64,000 nt of DNA from Aeromicrobium sp. Leaf245 (GTDB lineage: Bacteria; Actinomycetota; Actinomycetes; Propionibacteriales; Nocardioidaceae): assembly GCF_942548115.1 (NCBI RefSeq), contig NZ_OW824151.1, positions 2,418,001 through 2,482,000 on the forward strand, read 5' to 3'. Below are positions 25,043 to 33,921 of this stretch, one piece after another (position 1 is the first letter of the stretch; each line of letters opens with the position of its first letter). A program made the position numbers and the translations under genes. Below the pieces are notes generated by a model that saw only the letters and a list, made by a program, of their open reading frames with translations, had not been told where the DNA came from and searched no databases.

Positions 25043-26923
25043 TCAGCCCTTGAAGCGCAGCGTGCCGGCCGAGACGTTCTTGCCCGCCTTGGCCTTCACC
25101 GACTTCTTGCCGGAGAACGAGCGGCTGATGCCGCGCCAGGAGTCCGCGTTCACGACGATCTTGTAGGAGCCGCTCGCCAGGCCGCGGATCACGAAGCCAC
25201 CGCTGCGGCTGCTGTAGGCCGAGCGCAGCACCTTCTTGCCGTCGGTGGAGTACGCGGTCACGAGCATCTCCTTGTTGGACTTGCCGCCCACACGGGTGAC
25301 CCGCCCGGAGATGGTGCCGCCGCGGGGGTTCGTGACGTCGACCGTCCGGTCGCCCGCACCCACCGTGATCAGCACGTACTTGCCCGCGCCCACGGCCTTG
25401 CACACGTCGCGGTACATCCAGCCCTTGTAGCCCTTCGGGGGGTTCCGCTTCACGTAGCCGTAGCGGTAGGACGTGGAGTACTCCGGCACGCTGCCACCCA
25501 CGGTCTTCCAGCGCTCACTGCCTCGCTCGCCACCCTTGTGGTACAGGTAGTTGTTGGAGTAGATGCTGGGATACCAGGCCGAGCAGCTGGTCCGGCGACC
25601 CACCTCCACCCAGTACTTGCCGGGGCGCGCGGCGAACGTCTTGTTGCCGCTGCTGTTGGCGTAGCCCTCGGCCACGATCGGCGACTCAAGGATCTTGCGG
25701 CCCACGGAGTACTCGCGCAGCGTGGTCCAGCGGTCGTGGACCGAGCCACCCTTCAGCGTGTTGCCGTTGATCGTGAGGCTGCGCTGGTCCGCCGACGTGC
25801 TCACGTCGCCCACCGGGAGCGTCTCGGATCCCGAGGGGAAGCCGAGCAGGTCGGACATGTCCCGCGTGTACTTGATGGCGGCCTGGCAGCTGTCGACGAC
25901 GTTGCCGTCAGAGATGATCACGGCGCCGCGCAGTGCGCCGGCCGGCTCGAAGTCGACCATGTAGCGGTACCGCACCGCGTCGGGGCGCGGGACGAACGTG
26001 ACCGAGTAGCGGCCGGCGTCGTCGGTGCGCACGCGCCCGAACTCGTTGGCGCAGTAGGGCACGTCGAGACCGCGCCGGTCCGACGAACGGCTCGGGTAGG
26101 ACGGCGGCGGGGTGAGCACGCGGACGTCCGCACCCGCCGAGCCGGTGCCCGTGAGGCGCCCGCTGACCGTGCCGTAGGCGAAGTCCGCCTGGAAGTCGCC
26201 GGCCTTCTGCACGCGCACGACGGCGGCGTCGCGGATCCAGCCGCCACCGCCGTCGGCAAAGCCGGACCCCGTGGTGCTCCCCAGCCAGAACCACTCGCGC
26301 TCGGTGCCGTCGACCACGGCCGAGACGCTCAGGCGGTAGGCCGCACCGGGACTGTTGTTGCGGCCGAGGGCGGAGGAGCCGATGTCGAAGCGCCCGTCGG
26401 AGCCGACGGGCGCCGTGCTGACCCGGCTGCTGCGCAGGCCGCTGACGACCCACTTGGAGACCTGCAGGTCCTTGATGCGCGACGACGCGGGACCGCGAAC
26501 CTGGCCCTGGATCCGACGGCTGTAGATGCGCGGCTCGAGCCAGATCGACTTGCTCTTCTTGGACGCACCCTTGGGGGTCCAGGTGAAGGTCCGCTTGAAC
26601 GCGTCGATCTTGCCGAGCTCGGTCGGCTGGGCCGCCGCCTTGTTCCAGTAGGCCTTCAGGTAGCCGCTCTTGCCGCCCTTGATCGAGTAGGACGTGGTCT
26701 TGACCAGACCGCCCTGCACCAGCGTGGCCGTGCCCGAGCAGGTCTTGGAACCCTTGCAGACCGCGTAGAGGTAGAGGGGGTGGTGACCCGTCGAGTCAGG
26801 GCGCTCCACGGCCACGACGTTGGAGCGGACCTCCAGACCGGTGGCGGCCTGGGCCGTCGACGGCACCGCCACGACGAGGGTGGAACTGACGATCAACGCG
26901 ACAGACGCGGCAAGACGGCGCAT
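25043..26923 (-). CDS. Secreted protein with C-terminal carboxypeptidase-regulatory-like domain, paralogue B
   Basis: A 626-aa exported paralogue of the downstream gene, with the same layout: signal peptide (1-27, ending STAQAATG), CKGSKTCSG, DRRGLDVPYCANEFG, KYWVEVGRRTSCSAWYPSIY, NYLYHKGGERGSERWKT and a C-terminal beta sandwich (GGTISGRVTRVGGKSNKEML). Pairwise conservation is highest in this C-terminal third and low in the middle, indicating an old tandem duplication with diverged central domains. The ribosome site is weak. Both are probably co-transcribed. No enzyme signature was found. Confidence 0.85.
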   Translation of the reverse strand: MRRLAASVALIVSSTLVVAVPSTAQAATGLEVRSNVVAVERPDSTGHHPLYLYAVCKGSKTCSGTATLVQGGLVKTTSYSIKGGKSGYLKAYWNKAAAQPTELGKIDAFKRTFTWTPKGASKKSKSIWLEPRIYSRRIQGQVRGPASSRIKDLQVSKWVVSGLRSSRVSTAPVGSDGRFDIGSSALGRNNSPGAAYRLSVSAVVDGTEREWFWLGSTTGSGFADGGGGWIRDAAVVRVQKAGDFQADFAYGTVSGRLTGTGSAGADVRVLTPPPSYPSRSSDRRGLDVPYCANEFGRVRTDDAGRYSVTFVPRPDAVRYRYMVDFEPAGALRGAVIISDGNVVDSCQAAIKYTRDMSDLLGFPSGSETLPVGDVSTSADQRSLTINGNTLKGGSVHDRWTTLREYSVGRKILESPIVAEGYANSSGNKTFAARPGKYWVEVGRRTSCSAWYPSIYSNNYLYHKGGERGSERWKTVGGSVPEYSTSYRYGYVKRNPPKGYKGWMYRDVCKAVGAGKYVLITVGAGDRTVDVTNPRGGTISGRVTRVGGKSNKEMLVTAYSTDGKKVLRSAYSSRSGGFVIRGLASGSYKIVVNADSWRGISRSFSGKKSVKAKAGKNVSAGTLRFKG

Positions 26924-27017
26924 GGAGCCCCGAGCCCTTCATACGTGGGGATGACGGCTCAGCGTACCCCGCGCGGACCACGTCCGGGTGCCAACTGGGC
27001 GAACGGCCGACGCGTCG

Positions 27018-28961
27018 TCAGTCGTCGAGCCGACGCAGGGCCCCGAGCACGGCGTCGCGGTCGGTCGTGCGCCACAGCGGAGGCAGCGAGGCGGCGAGGA
27101 ACGACCCGTAGCGTGCCGTGACGAGTCGGGGGTCGAGCACCGCCACGACGCCCCGGTCGGTGGTGCGCCGGATCAACCGCCCCGACCCCTGTGCCAGCAG
27201 CAGTGCGGCATGGCTGGCCGCCACGGTCATGAACCCGTTGCCGCCGCGCTTCTCGACCAGGCGCTGACGGGCGCTCATGAGCGGGTCGTCGGGCCGCGGG
27301 AACGGGACCCGGTCGATGATCACGAGCCGGCAGGTGTCGCCCGGCAGGTCGATGCCCTGCCACAGGCTGAGCGTGCCGAACAGGCTGGTGCGCTCCTCCT
27401 CGGCGAAGCGCCGCGTCAGCTCGGACAGCTGCGCGTCGCCCTGGCAGAGGATCTCGTGGTCGGGTAGGCGCGTGCGCACTCCCTCGGCTGCGGCCTCGGC
27501 CGCACGTCGCGACGAGAACAGCCCCAGTGTCCGTCCGCCTGCGGACTCCAGCAGGGCCGCGATCTCGTCGAGCTGGGCGTCGGTGATGCCGTCGCGACCC
27601 GGCGGCGGCAGGTGCTTGGCGACGTAGAGGATGCCCTGGCGGCGGTAGTCGAACGGTGAGCCGACGTCGAGACCGGTCCACACCTCGGTGTCCCCCGGGC
27701 GGAGCCCGACGGCCGCGGCGACGGGGTCGAACCCACCGCCGACGGTGAGCGTGGCGCTCGTGAGCACCACCGTCTTCTCCTCGAAGAGCTTGTCGCGCAG
27801 GCTGGCCGAGACGTCGACCGGAGCGACGTGAAGCACCGGACCGCGGGTGTCGGAGAGCCACAGCACCTCCGTCTCGCGCAGGCTCGCCATGCGGTCGGCG
27901 ACGAGACGCACCTCCTCGAGCCCGGCCTTCGCCTGCTGGCGGGAGGCGTCGGCCTCGCCGTCGGACTTCTCTCGCGGGAAGGCGGACAGGCAGGCGCGGG
28001 CCATGTCACGGACCCGCGCGAGCGCCTCGGCCAGCTCGTCGTCGAGCGCGTCGATGCGTCCGACGTCGACGCGGGCCAGGGCGGCCGCCAGGGCGTCGGC
28101 AGCCTCGTTGAGGTCGTCGGTCTCCCCGTCGGTGTGGGGGCGGGCGCGCCGGGCGGCGCGCTCGATGCCCGCCGGGTCGAGGTCGGACGTGGCGGCCTGC
28201 GTGACGCGGGCGGCGAGCTCGTGCGCCTCGTCGACCACCACGGCGTCGTACTCGGGGAGCATCGGCACGCCGTCGATCGCGTCGATGGCCAGGAGCGCGT
28301 GGTTGGTGACGACGACGTCGGCGTGCTGGGCGGACTCGCGGGCCAGCTCCGCGAAGCACTCCGCGGCGTGCGGGCAGCGCGTGGCACCCACGCACTCGCG
28401 GTGGTTGACACTGACCTGCCGCCAGGCGCGATCGGTGTGCGACGGCGCGGACTCACGGTCGCCGTGCGCACCGTCGCCGCTTCCCGGCTTGCCCGCAAGG
28501 TCCTCGGCCCACTCGCGCAGCGCCAGCACCTCTGCGCCGAGGCTTCCCTCGGGCAGGTCGACGAGAGCACCCTGCTCGTCGGGCACGCCCTCGCGCACGC
28601 GGTGCAGGCAGGCGTAGTTGGCGCGACCCTTCACGACGGCGTACGACGGCGTGGTGCCCATGGCCTCGCGTGCACCCGCGACCAGGGCCGGGAGGTCACG
28701 TTGGACGAGCTGGTGCTGCAGTCCGAGCGTCGCGGTGGAGACCACCACGCGGTCCTGGTGGAGCAGGCTGGGCACGAGGTAGCCGAGCGACTTGCCGGTG
28801 CCCGTCCCGGCCTGGACCAGCAGGTGTCGACCCGAGCCGAGGGACTCGGCGACGGCCTCCGCCATGGCCACCTGACCTGGGCGTTCCGTGCCGCCGAGGG
28901 CGCCGACCGCGGCGTGCAGGACCTCGCGGACGCTGGGCTCGGCGGAGGGGCTGTCGGGCAT
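27018..28961 (-). CDS. DinG-family ATP-dependent DNA helicase
   Basis: A 647-aa XPD/DinG-like SF2 helicase that unwinds DNA 5'-3' during repair or replication conflicts. Walker A is QAGTGTGKSLGYLVP near residue 52, the DEAH box is VVVDEAHELAARV near 240, motif III is VVLTSATLTVGG and motif VI is AQGSGRLIRRTTDRG. Four cysteines between motifs Ia and II (YACLHRVRE, HRECVGATRC, HAAECFAE) fit the 4Fe-4S cluster of this family. The ATG at 28961 (MPDSPS) is chosen over an upstream in-frame ATG that lacks conserved sequence; the leader looks unstructured and without Shine-Dalgarno. It is upstream of, and oriented with, the secreted pair but separated by 94 bp. Confidence 0.92.
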   Translation of the reverse strand: MPDSPSAEPSVREVLHAAVGALGGTERPGQVAMAEAVAESLGSGRHLLVQAGTGTGKSLGYLVPSLLHQDRVVVSTATLGLQHQLVQRDLPALVAGAREAMGTTPSYAVVKGRANYACLHRVREGVPDEQGALVDLPEGSLGAEVLALREWAEDLAGKPGSGDGAHGDRESAPSHTDRAWRQVSVNHRECVGATRCPHAAECFAELARESAQHADVVVTNHALLAIDAIDGVPMLPEYDAVVVDEAHELAARVTQAATSDLDPAGIERAARRARPHTDGETDDLNEAADALAAALARVDVGRIDALDDELAEALARVRDMARACLSAFPREKSDGEADASRQQAKAGLEEVRLVADRMASLRETEVLWLSDTRGPVLHVAPVDVSASLRDKLFEEKTVVLTSATLTVGGGFDPVAAAVGLRPGDTEVWTGLDVGSPFDYRRQGILYVAKHLPPPGRDGITDAQLDEIAALLESAGGRTLGLFSSRRAAEAAAEGVRTRLPDHEILCQGDAQLSELTRRFAEEERTSLFGTLSLWQGIDLPGDTCRLVIIDRVPFPRPDDPLMSARQRLVEKRGGNGFMTVAASHAALLLAQGSGRLIRRTTDRGVVAVLDPRLVTARYGSFLAASLPPLWRTTDRDAVLGALRRLDD

Positions 28962-29042
28962 GGTGGCGAGCCTAGACGGACGCCCCGCGCCGGTCCGGCC
29001 CCCGTCCACAGCCGAGTGCGCCGGCGCCGGCGTCGCCCGGCC

Positions 29043-30464
29043 TCAGAGCTCGTTGAGCTGGTGCGCGAGCTCGTCGGAGACGCGGGCGACGAGGTGCGTG
29101 CCGTCGGACGCGTGGTCGAGGGTCTCGATCTCACCGGTCTGGTGCACGAGGCTGAGCAGGTCGCCCCGGTCGTAGGGCACCACGACGTCCACCCGGGCCT
29201 CCGGGCGAGGCAGGTCCGCCTCGACCGCCGCGAGCAGCTCGTCGATGCCCTGGCCCGTGCGGGCACTCACCAGGACCGCGTGCGGCTCGCGGGCGAGCAG
29301 CTGCTTGACCATCATCGGGTCGGCGGCGTCGGCCTTGTTGAGCACGATGATCTCCGGGACACCGGTCGCGTCGATCTCGGCGAACACCTCGCGCACCGCA
29401 GCGATCTGCCCCTCGGGGTCGGGATGGGACGCGTCGACGACGTGGAGCACCAGGTCGGACTCGGCCACCTCCTCCAGCGTGGAGCGGAACGCCTCGACGA
29501 GCTGGTGCGGCAGGTGGCGCACGAAGCCGACGGTGTCGGACATCGTGTACACACGTCCGTCGCTGGCCTGGGTCTTGCGGGTGGTGGGGTCGAGGGTGGC
29601 GAACAGGGCGTCCTCGACGAGCACGCCGGCGCCGGTGAGCCGGTTGAGCAGGCTCGACTTGCCCGCGTTGGTGTAGCCGGCGATGACGACGGCGGGCACG
29701 GCGTTGCGCCGACGCTGAGCCTTCTTGATGTCGCGCGTGGTGCGCAGCGCCTTGAGCTCACGGCGCAGCTTGGCCATCTTGGCCTGGATGCGGCGGCGGT
29801 CGGTCTCGAGCTTGGTCTCACCGGGGCCACGGCCACCGATGCCCTCACCGCCGGCGGCACGGCCACCGGCCTGGCGCGACAGGTTGCCACCCCAGCCGCG
29901 CAGACGCTGGGTCTGGTACTGCAGCTGGGCCAGCTCGACCTGCGCCTTGCCCTCCGCCGACTTCGCGTGCTGGGCGAAGATGTCGAGGATCAGGGCGGTG
30001 CGGTCGACGACCTTGACCTTGGTGCGGTCCTCGAGGTTGCGCAGCTGGCTGGGGGCGAGCTCGCCGTCGCAGATGATCGTGTCGGCGCCGGTGGCCTGCA
30101 CCGCCGCCGTCAGCTCCTCGACCTTGCCGCTGCCGATGAAGGTGGCCGCGTCGGGTCGCTGACGACGCTGGAGCAGCGCGTCGAGCACCTCGGAGCCCGC
30201 GGTCTCGGCGAGCAGCTTGAGCTCGGCCAGGGAGTTCTCGGCGTCCTCGGCCGACCCGTCCGTCCACACACCCACGAGGACGACGCGCTCGAGCCGCAGC
30301 TGCCGGTACTCGACCTCGGTGATGTCCTCGAGCTCGGTGCGCAGACCGGCGACGCGGCGCAGCGATTGGCGCTCCGCCAGCTCGAGCCCCTCGTGGGCGC
30401 CCTCGGTGGCCCGCTGCGACTCGGCGTCGACGTCGGGTCCGGGGGTGGGGGTAGATCGACTCAT
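29043..30464 (-). CDS. hflX: GTPase HflX
   Basis: A 473-aa ribosome-associated GTPase that splits stalled or hibernating ribosomes under stress. The N-terminal nucleotide-binding domain includes ATFIGSGKVEELTAAV and DGELAPSQLRNLED. A glycine-rich linker, GGRAAGGEGIGGRGPGETKL, comes next. The G domain has G1 GYTNAGKSSLLNRLTGAG, G3 DTVGFVRHLPHQLVEAF, G4 LNKADAAD and G5 VSARTGQGIDEL. The ATG overlaps the dapF stop (ATGA), indicating coupled translation. An in-frame ATG nine bases upstream is possible. This dapF-hflX order is common in actinobacteria. Confidence 0.95.
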   Translation of the reverse strand: MSRSTPTPGPDVDAESQRATEGAHEGLELAERQSLRRVAGLRTELEDITEVEYRQLRLERVVLVGVWTDGSAEDAENSLAELKLLAETAGSEVLDALLQRRQRPDAATFIGSGKVEELTAAVQATGADTIICDGELAPSQLRNLEDRTKVKVVDRTALILDIFAQHAKSAEGKAQVELAQLQYQTQRLRGWGGNLSRQAGGRAAGGEGIGGRGPGETKLETDRRRIQAKMAKLRRELKALRTTRDIKKAQRRRNAVPAVVIAGYTNAGKSSLLNRLTGAGVLVEDALFATLDPTTRKTQASDGRVYTMSDTVGFVRHLPHQLVEAFRSTLEEVAESDLVLHVVDASHPDPEGQIAAVREVFAEIDATGVPEIIVLNKADAADPMMVKQLLAREPHAVLVSARTGQGIDELLAAVEADLPRPEARVDVVVPYDRGDLLSLVHQTGEIETLDHASDGTHLVARVSDELAHQLNEL

Positions 30465-31291
30465 GCCATCCATTCCATGTCGCCACGGGCGACGATCTCG
30501 GCGGGACCGGCCAGCAGCACGCGGCCGTCCGCGGTCCAGGTGACGCGGACCGTGCCGCCGGGCACGTCCACGCGATAGGTCGTGGGCAGGGTGTCGGCCT
30601 GCACCGAGGCGGTCGCGACGGCTGCAGCACAAGCACCGGTGCCGCAGGACCGCGTCTCGCCGGAGCCGCGCTCGTGCACCCGCATCGCGATGTGGTGGTC
30701 ACCGCGGACGTCGACGAACTCGATGTTCACGCCGTCGGGGTACACCCGCGAGTCGTACTCGGGCTCGGTGAGCAGGGAGCCCGCGTCGTCGAGCCGGTCC
30801 ACGAAGGCGACCGCGTGCGGGTTGCCGGTGCGGACGCCGACGGCCTCCCAGGCGCGCCCGTCGACGACGACCTTGCTGCCCTCGACGAACGTCGCGCCGC
30901 CCATGTCGACGACGTAGTCGTCGCCGTCGAGCGTGACGATCTTGTCGCCGTCGCGGGTGCCGACCACGACCGGCTCGCCCCCGGGCACGAGTCCTTCGTC
31001 GAGCAGGTGCCGGGCGAACACGCGGACGCCGTTGCCGCACATCTCGCTGACGGTGCCGTCGGCGTTGCGGTAGTCCATGAACCACTCCCCTGCGCTGCCG
31101 GCGGCCTGGGGCTCGTCGAGCGCGGCCGACCGCACCACGCGAAGCACGCCGTCGGCGCCGATGCCGGTGCGTCGCGCGCACAGCGCCGCCACGAACGCGG
31201 GATCGAGGTCGCCGTGCACCGTGCCGTCGTGGTCGGGGAGCAGGACGAAGTCGTTCTCGGTGCCGTGCCCCTTGAGCCAGGGGAAAGTCAT
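30461..31291 (-). CDS. dapF: Diaminopimelate epimerase
   Basis: A 276-aa cofactor-independent racemase converting LL- to meso-diaminopimelate, for lysine and for peptidoglycan cross-links. Both catalytic cysteines are present: NADGTVSEMCGNGVRVFARH and GETRSCGTGACAAAVA. The N-terminal KGHGTENDFVLLPD and the TGNPHAVAFV segment are typical. The length is standard. It lies between miaA and hflX on the same strand, overlapping hflX by 4 nt. With dapA at about 60 kb it accounts for two steps of the DAP pathway in this window. Confidence 0.96.
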   Translation of the reverse strand: MTFPWLKGHGTENDFVLLPDHDGTVHGDLDPAFVAALCARRTGIGADGVLRVVRSAALDEPQAAGSAGEWFMDYRNADGTVSEMCGNGVRVFARHLLDEGLVPGGEPVVVGTRDGDKIVTLDGDDYVVDMGGATFVEGSKVVVDGRAWEAVGVRTGNPHAVAFVDRLDDAGSLLTEPEYDSRVYPDGVNIEFVDVRGDHHIAMRVHERGSGETRSCGTGACAAAVATASVQADTLPTTYRVDVPGGTVRVTWTADGRVLLAGPAEIVARGDMEWMA

Positions 31292-31300
31292 GACACCAGT

Positions 31301-32257
31301 CTACGGCCGCGGGCCCGACGGATCCGCGGCGTCGCCGGGCTCCCCACCCCGTGCCACGTGGTCCAGCGCGCGGGCCAGCAGGTCGGGCTCGTCGTGGGGC
31401 AGCCAGTGCACCCGCGGGTCCTGGTGGAACATCCGGTCCTGTCGCCGGGCGAACGCGCGGGTGCCCCGCACGGTCTCGGCGCGGGCCTCCTCGTCGCTCA
31501 CCTCCCCACGCAGCATCGCGAGCACCTGCTGGTAGCCGATGGAGCGCGACGCCGTGGGCGAGCCGTCGATCCCGGCATCGAGCAGGCCGCGCACCTCCTC
31601 GACGAGTCCCTGCTCCCACATGGCATCGACCCGACGCACGATGCGCTCGTCGAGCACCGGACGCGGGACGTCGAGGCCGAGCAGGGTCACGTGTCGGTAG
31701 ATCGAGCGGTGAGCCGGAAGACTCGCGACGAACGGTCGGCCGGTCATCTCGGTGACCTCCAGCGCGCGCACGAGCCGGCGGCCGTTCGAGGGGAGCACCT
31801 GGTCGGCAGCCTCGGGAGCCACCCGCCGCAGCTCGGCGTGCAACGCCTCGGCCCCCTCGGTCTCGAGCCGACGCTGGTAGCGCTCGCGCACCTCGGGGTC
31901 CGTGCCGGGGAACTCGAAGTCGTCGATCACGGCCCTCACGTACAGCGACGACCCGCCGACGAGCACCGGCGTCACGCCACGACGCAGACAGTCCTCGATC
32001 GTGGCGCGGGCGTCGCGCTGGAAGGTCGCCACCGACGTCGGCTCGTGCACGTCGAGCACGTCGAGCAGGTGGTGCGGGACGCCGCGCCGCTCGGCCTCGG
32101 TGACCTTCGCGCTGCCGATGTCCATGCCACGGAACAGCTGCACGGCGTCGGCGTTCACCACCTCGCCACCGAGGGCGAGCGCCAGGTCGACCGCCAGCGC
32201 CGACTTGCCCGACGCCGTCGGACCGACGACGACCACGATGCGATCGAGGCTGCTCAC
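31301..32257 (-). CDS. miaA: tRNA dimethylallyltransferase
   Basis: A 318-aa enzyme adding a dimethylallyl group to A37 of tRNAs reading UNN codons. It has P-loop VVVVGPTASGKSALAVDLA, DAVQLFRGMDIGSAKVT, HHLLDVLDVHE, LVGGSSLYVRAVIDDFEFPG and the C-terminal SIGYQQVLAMLRGE/TRAFARRQDRMF. The start is GTG. It sits 9 bp upstream of dapF in the same operon. MiaB, which converts the product to ms2i6A, is encoded about 8 kb away. Confidence 0.96.
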   Translation of the reverse strand: MSSLDRIVVVVGPTASGKSALAVDLALALGGEVVNADAVQLFRGMDIGSAKVTEAERRGVPHHLLDVLDVHEPTSVATFQRDARATIEDCLRRGVTPVLVGGSSLYVRAVIDDFEFPGTDPEVRERYQRRLETEGAEALHAELRRVAPEAADQVLPSNGRRLVRALEVTEMTGRPFVASLPAHRSIYRHVTLLGLDVPRPVLDERIVRRVDAMWEQGLVEEVRGLLDAGIDGSPTASRSIGYQQVLAMLRGEVSDEEARAETVRGTRAFARRQDRMFHQDPRVHWLPHDEPDLLARALDHVARGGEPGDAADPSGPRP

Positions 32258-32323
32258 CCGTGGAGTCTTTCAGTAGCCTCGGGGCAAGCGGGGCAGTGCG
32301 CCCCTGGACCGAGGAGAGATCTG

Positions 32324-32572
32324 ATGGGCTTCCTGGACAAGCTGAAGAAGAACGCCCCCGAGCTCAAGGCGAAGGCCGCCGAGCTGGCGAAGACCCAGAA
32401 CGACAAGATCGACCAGGGCATCGACAAGGCCGCCGGTCTCGCCGACAAGGCGACCAAGGGCAAGTACACCGGAAAGATCGACGGCGCGGCCGGCAAGGCG
32501 AAGGACGCCGCCGACAAGCTCGCCGAGGAGGACCGGGGCGGCGGACCAGCCGGACCCCGCGGCCGCGCCTGA
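32324..32572 (+). CDS. MT0933/Rv0909-type antitoxin-like small protein
   Basis: An 82-aa Lys/Ala/Asp-rich amphipathic protein: MGFLDKLKKNAPELKAKAAE, then DKIDQGIDKAAGLADKATKG and KYTGKIDGAAGKAKDAADKL. This matches the small MT0933-like antitoxin family. In mycobacteria the cognate toxin is an SRPBCC-fold protein (Rv0910), but none lies adjacent here: the neighbours are divergent miaA and a convergent LigB-like gene. GAGGAGAG lies 6-7 nt before the ATG. It may be an orphan with another role, such as a stress-related repeat protein. Confidence 0.75.
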   Translation: MGFLDKLKKNAPELKAKAAELAKTQNDKIDQGIDKAAGLADKATKGKYTGKIDGAAGKAKDAADKLAEEDRGGGPAGPRGRA

Positions 32573-32579
32573 GCCTGCG

Positions 32580-33260
32580 CTAGGAGACGTTCCACTCGGC
32601 GACGAACCAGCCGACGCCGAGCGGCGCGTCGTCGAGGTGCAGGCGAGCCTCGACCCCTGAGCCGTCGACCGGCGCACCCTCGGTGGCGTGCAGTCGAGCG
32701 GACACGGCGTCGCCCACCGTTCGCCATGCCGGTGCACCTGCGCACAGCAACGAGTCCGCGAGCTCGAGGTCGATGCCGCCCAGCGCATCGGCGTCACCGT
32801 CGGCCAGTGCCGCGGCGATCGTGGCGTCGAACGGCTCGGCCCGGTCGTCGAGGTGTCCGGGCGCCCGCTCGGAGCGCCTGGCCGAGCCGTCGGCCATGAC
32901 CAGCACGGCGGAGTCGTCGAGGTCGGACGCGTGAACCTCGTGCACGTACACGCGCGAGCCCGACCAGCCTGCTTCGTCGAGCAGCCACGCACCGACGGTG
33001 TGGGCCAGCCCGAGCCCGCCGTCGGGGCCGCCTGCGGTCACGTCGATCCCGTGCGGCGCCAGCGAGCCACCGACACGCTCGTCCGCCGGAGCCGGCGGTG
33101 CGTCGGACCCGACCACGAGCACGCGGGCCGGGGCGTCGTCGACGAGCCTGCGGACGGCCGCGAGCGCCTCGACCCGCACCGCGTCCATCTCGCTGACGTC
33201 ACCGACCAGAGCACCTGCGGCGACCAGGGGTGAGCAGGGGCAGAACACGACGCTGGGCAC
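32580..33260 (-). CDS. Class III extradiol dioxygenase (LigB)-like protein
   Basis: A 226-aa protein conserved in actinobacteria near miaA/miaB. It has an N-terminal FCPCSPLVAAGALVGDVSEM, a central LVVGSDAPPAP and SLAPHGIDVTAGG, a DDSAVLVMADGSARRSERAP segment and a C-terminal GVGWFVAEWNVS. The general pattern recalls LigB-type dioxygenases, but the metal-binding histidines are not all evident, so enzymatic activity is uncertain. The start is GTG (MPSVVF). It is convergent with the small antitoxin-like gene (7-bp gap). Confidence 0.75.
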   Translation of the reverse strand: MPSVVFCPCSPLVAAGALVGDVSEMDAVRVEALAAVRRLVDDAPARVLVVGSDAPPAPADERVGGSLAPHGIDVTAGGPDGGLGLAHTVGAWLLDEAGWSGSRVYVHEVHASDLDDSAVLVMADGSARRSERAPGHLDDRAEPFDATIAAALADGDADALGGIDLELADSLLCAGAPAWRTVGDAVSARLHATEGAPVDGSGVEARLHLDDAPLGVGWFVAEWNVS

Positions 33261-33324
33261 GGGGCGAGCGTAGGCGGTGCACGCTCGACCCGCCGGACGA
33301 GCGCCCCCGTGGCACCATGACCTG

Positions 33325-33894
33325 GTGCCCGCCTACCTGCCCGACGAGGACGCGTGGCGGTACGACCTGCCGCCGGTGTCTCCCGGGTGGCGGTGGATGG
33401 CTCTCCTGGCACCGCTGGTGGCGCTCGCCGTGGCTGCGGCCGCCACGTTCTCCCTGCTGCACTCCCTCGAGGAGGACGAGCGCGGCTACCTCGACGACCC
33501 CGAGGTGACCGGCGTCGTCACCATCGCCTGCGCGATCATGACGTCGACCGTGGACGGACTCCGGGTCGGTGGGCCGCCGCGACGGCAGGCCGCCGTGCTG
33601 GCCGACCAGAACCTCGCGGTCGAGCGGATGATCGACACGGTGCGCCGGATCGACGCTGCAGACCGTCGGTCCGACCGCCCCCTGGACGCGTGGCTCGAGG
33701 ACTGGGACAGCCTCCTGCGTGCCCGTGACCGCTACGCCCGTCAGGTGAGCACCGGCTTCGACGCGACCTTCCGCGTGCCCACCGGACCCGACGACCGTCC
33801 GGTCGTCGAGCGGATGGACCGCGCCGCCGACGGCACCTGCCGCGTGCCCGACGTGCTGGTCGACCCGTTCTCCGCCGGAGACCAGGACGTCTGA
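33325..33894 (+). CDS. Single-pass membrane protein, unknown function
   Basis: A protein of about 189 aa starting at GTG (VPAYLPDED) with one transmembrane segment at about 27-48 (LLAPLVALAVAAAATFSLL). An extracytoplasmic helical domain of about 140 residues follows (ILS-like helices such as NLAVERMIDTVRRIDAADRR and DSLLRARDRYARQV). The leader lacks a Shine-Dalgarno, consistent with a leaderless transcript. It is divergent from the LigB-like gene and convergent with the HhH-GPD gene. I do not recognise a family. Confidence 0.7.
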   Translation: MPAYLPDEDAWRYDLPPVSPGWRWMALLAPLVALAVAAAATFSLLHSLEEDERGYLDDPEVTGVVTIACAIMTSTVDGLRVGGPPRRQAAVLADQNLAVERMIDTVRRIDAADRRSDRPLDAWLEDWDSLLRARDRYARQVSTGFDATFRVPTGPDDRPVVERMDRAADGTCRVPDVLVDPFSAGDQDV

Positions 33895-33921
33895 TGCCGC
33901 AGCGCTCGAGCGTGCCCGCGC

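Noticed and set aside
32580-33260. Toxin partner for the MT0933-type antitoxin
   Set aside because: The neighbour is on the opposite strand and is LigB-like, not an SRPBCC toxin.
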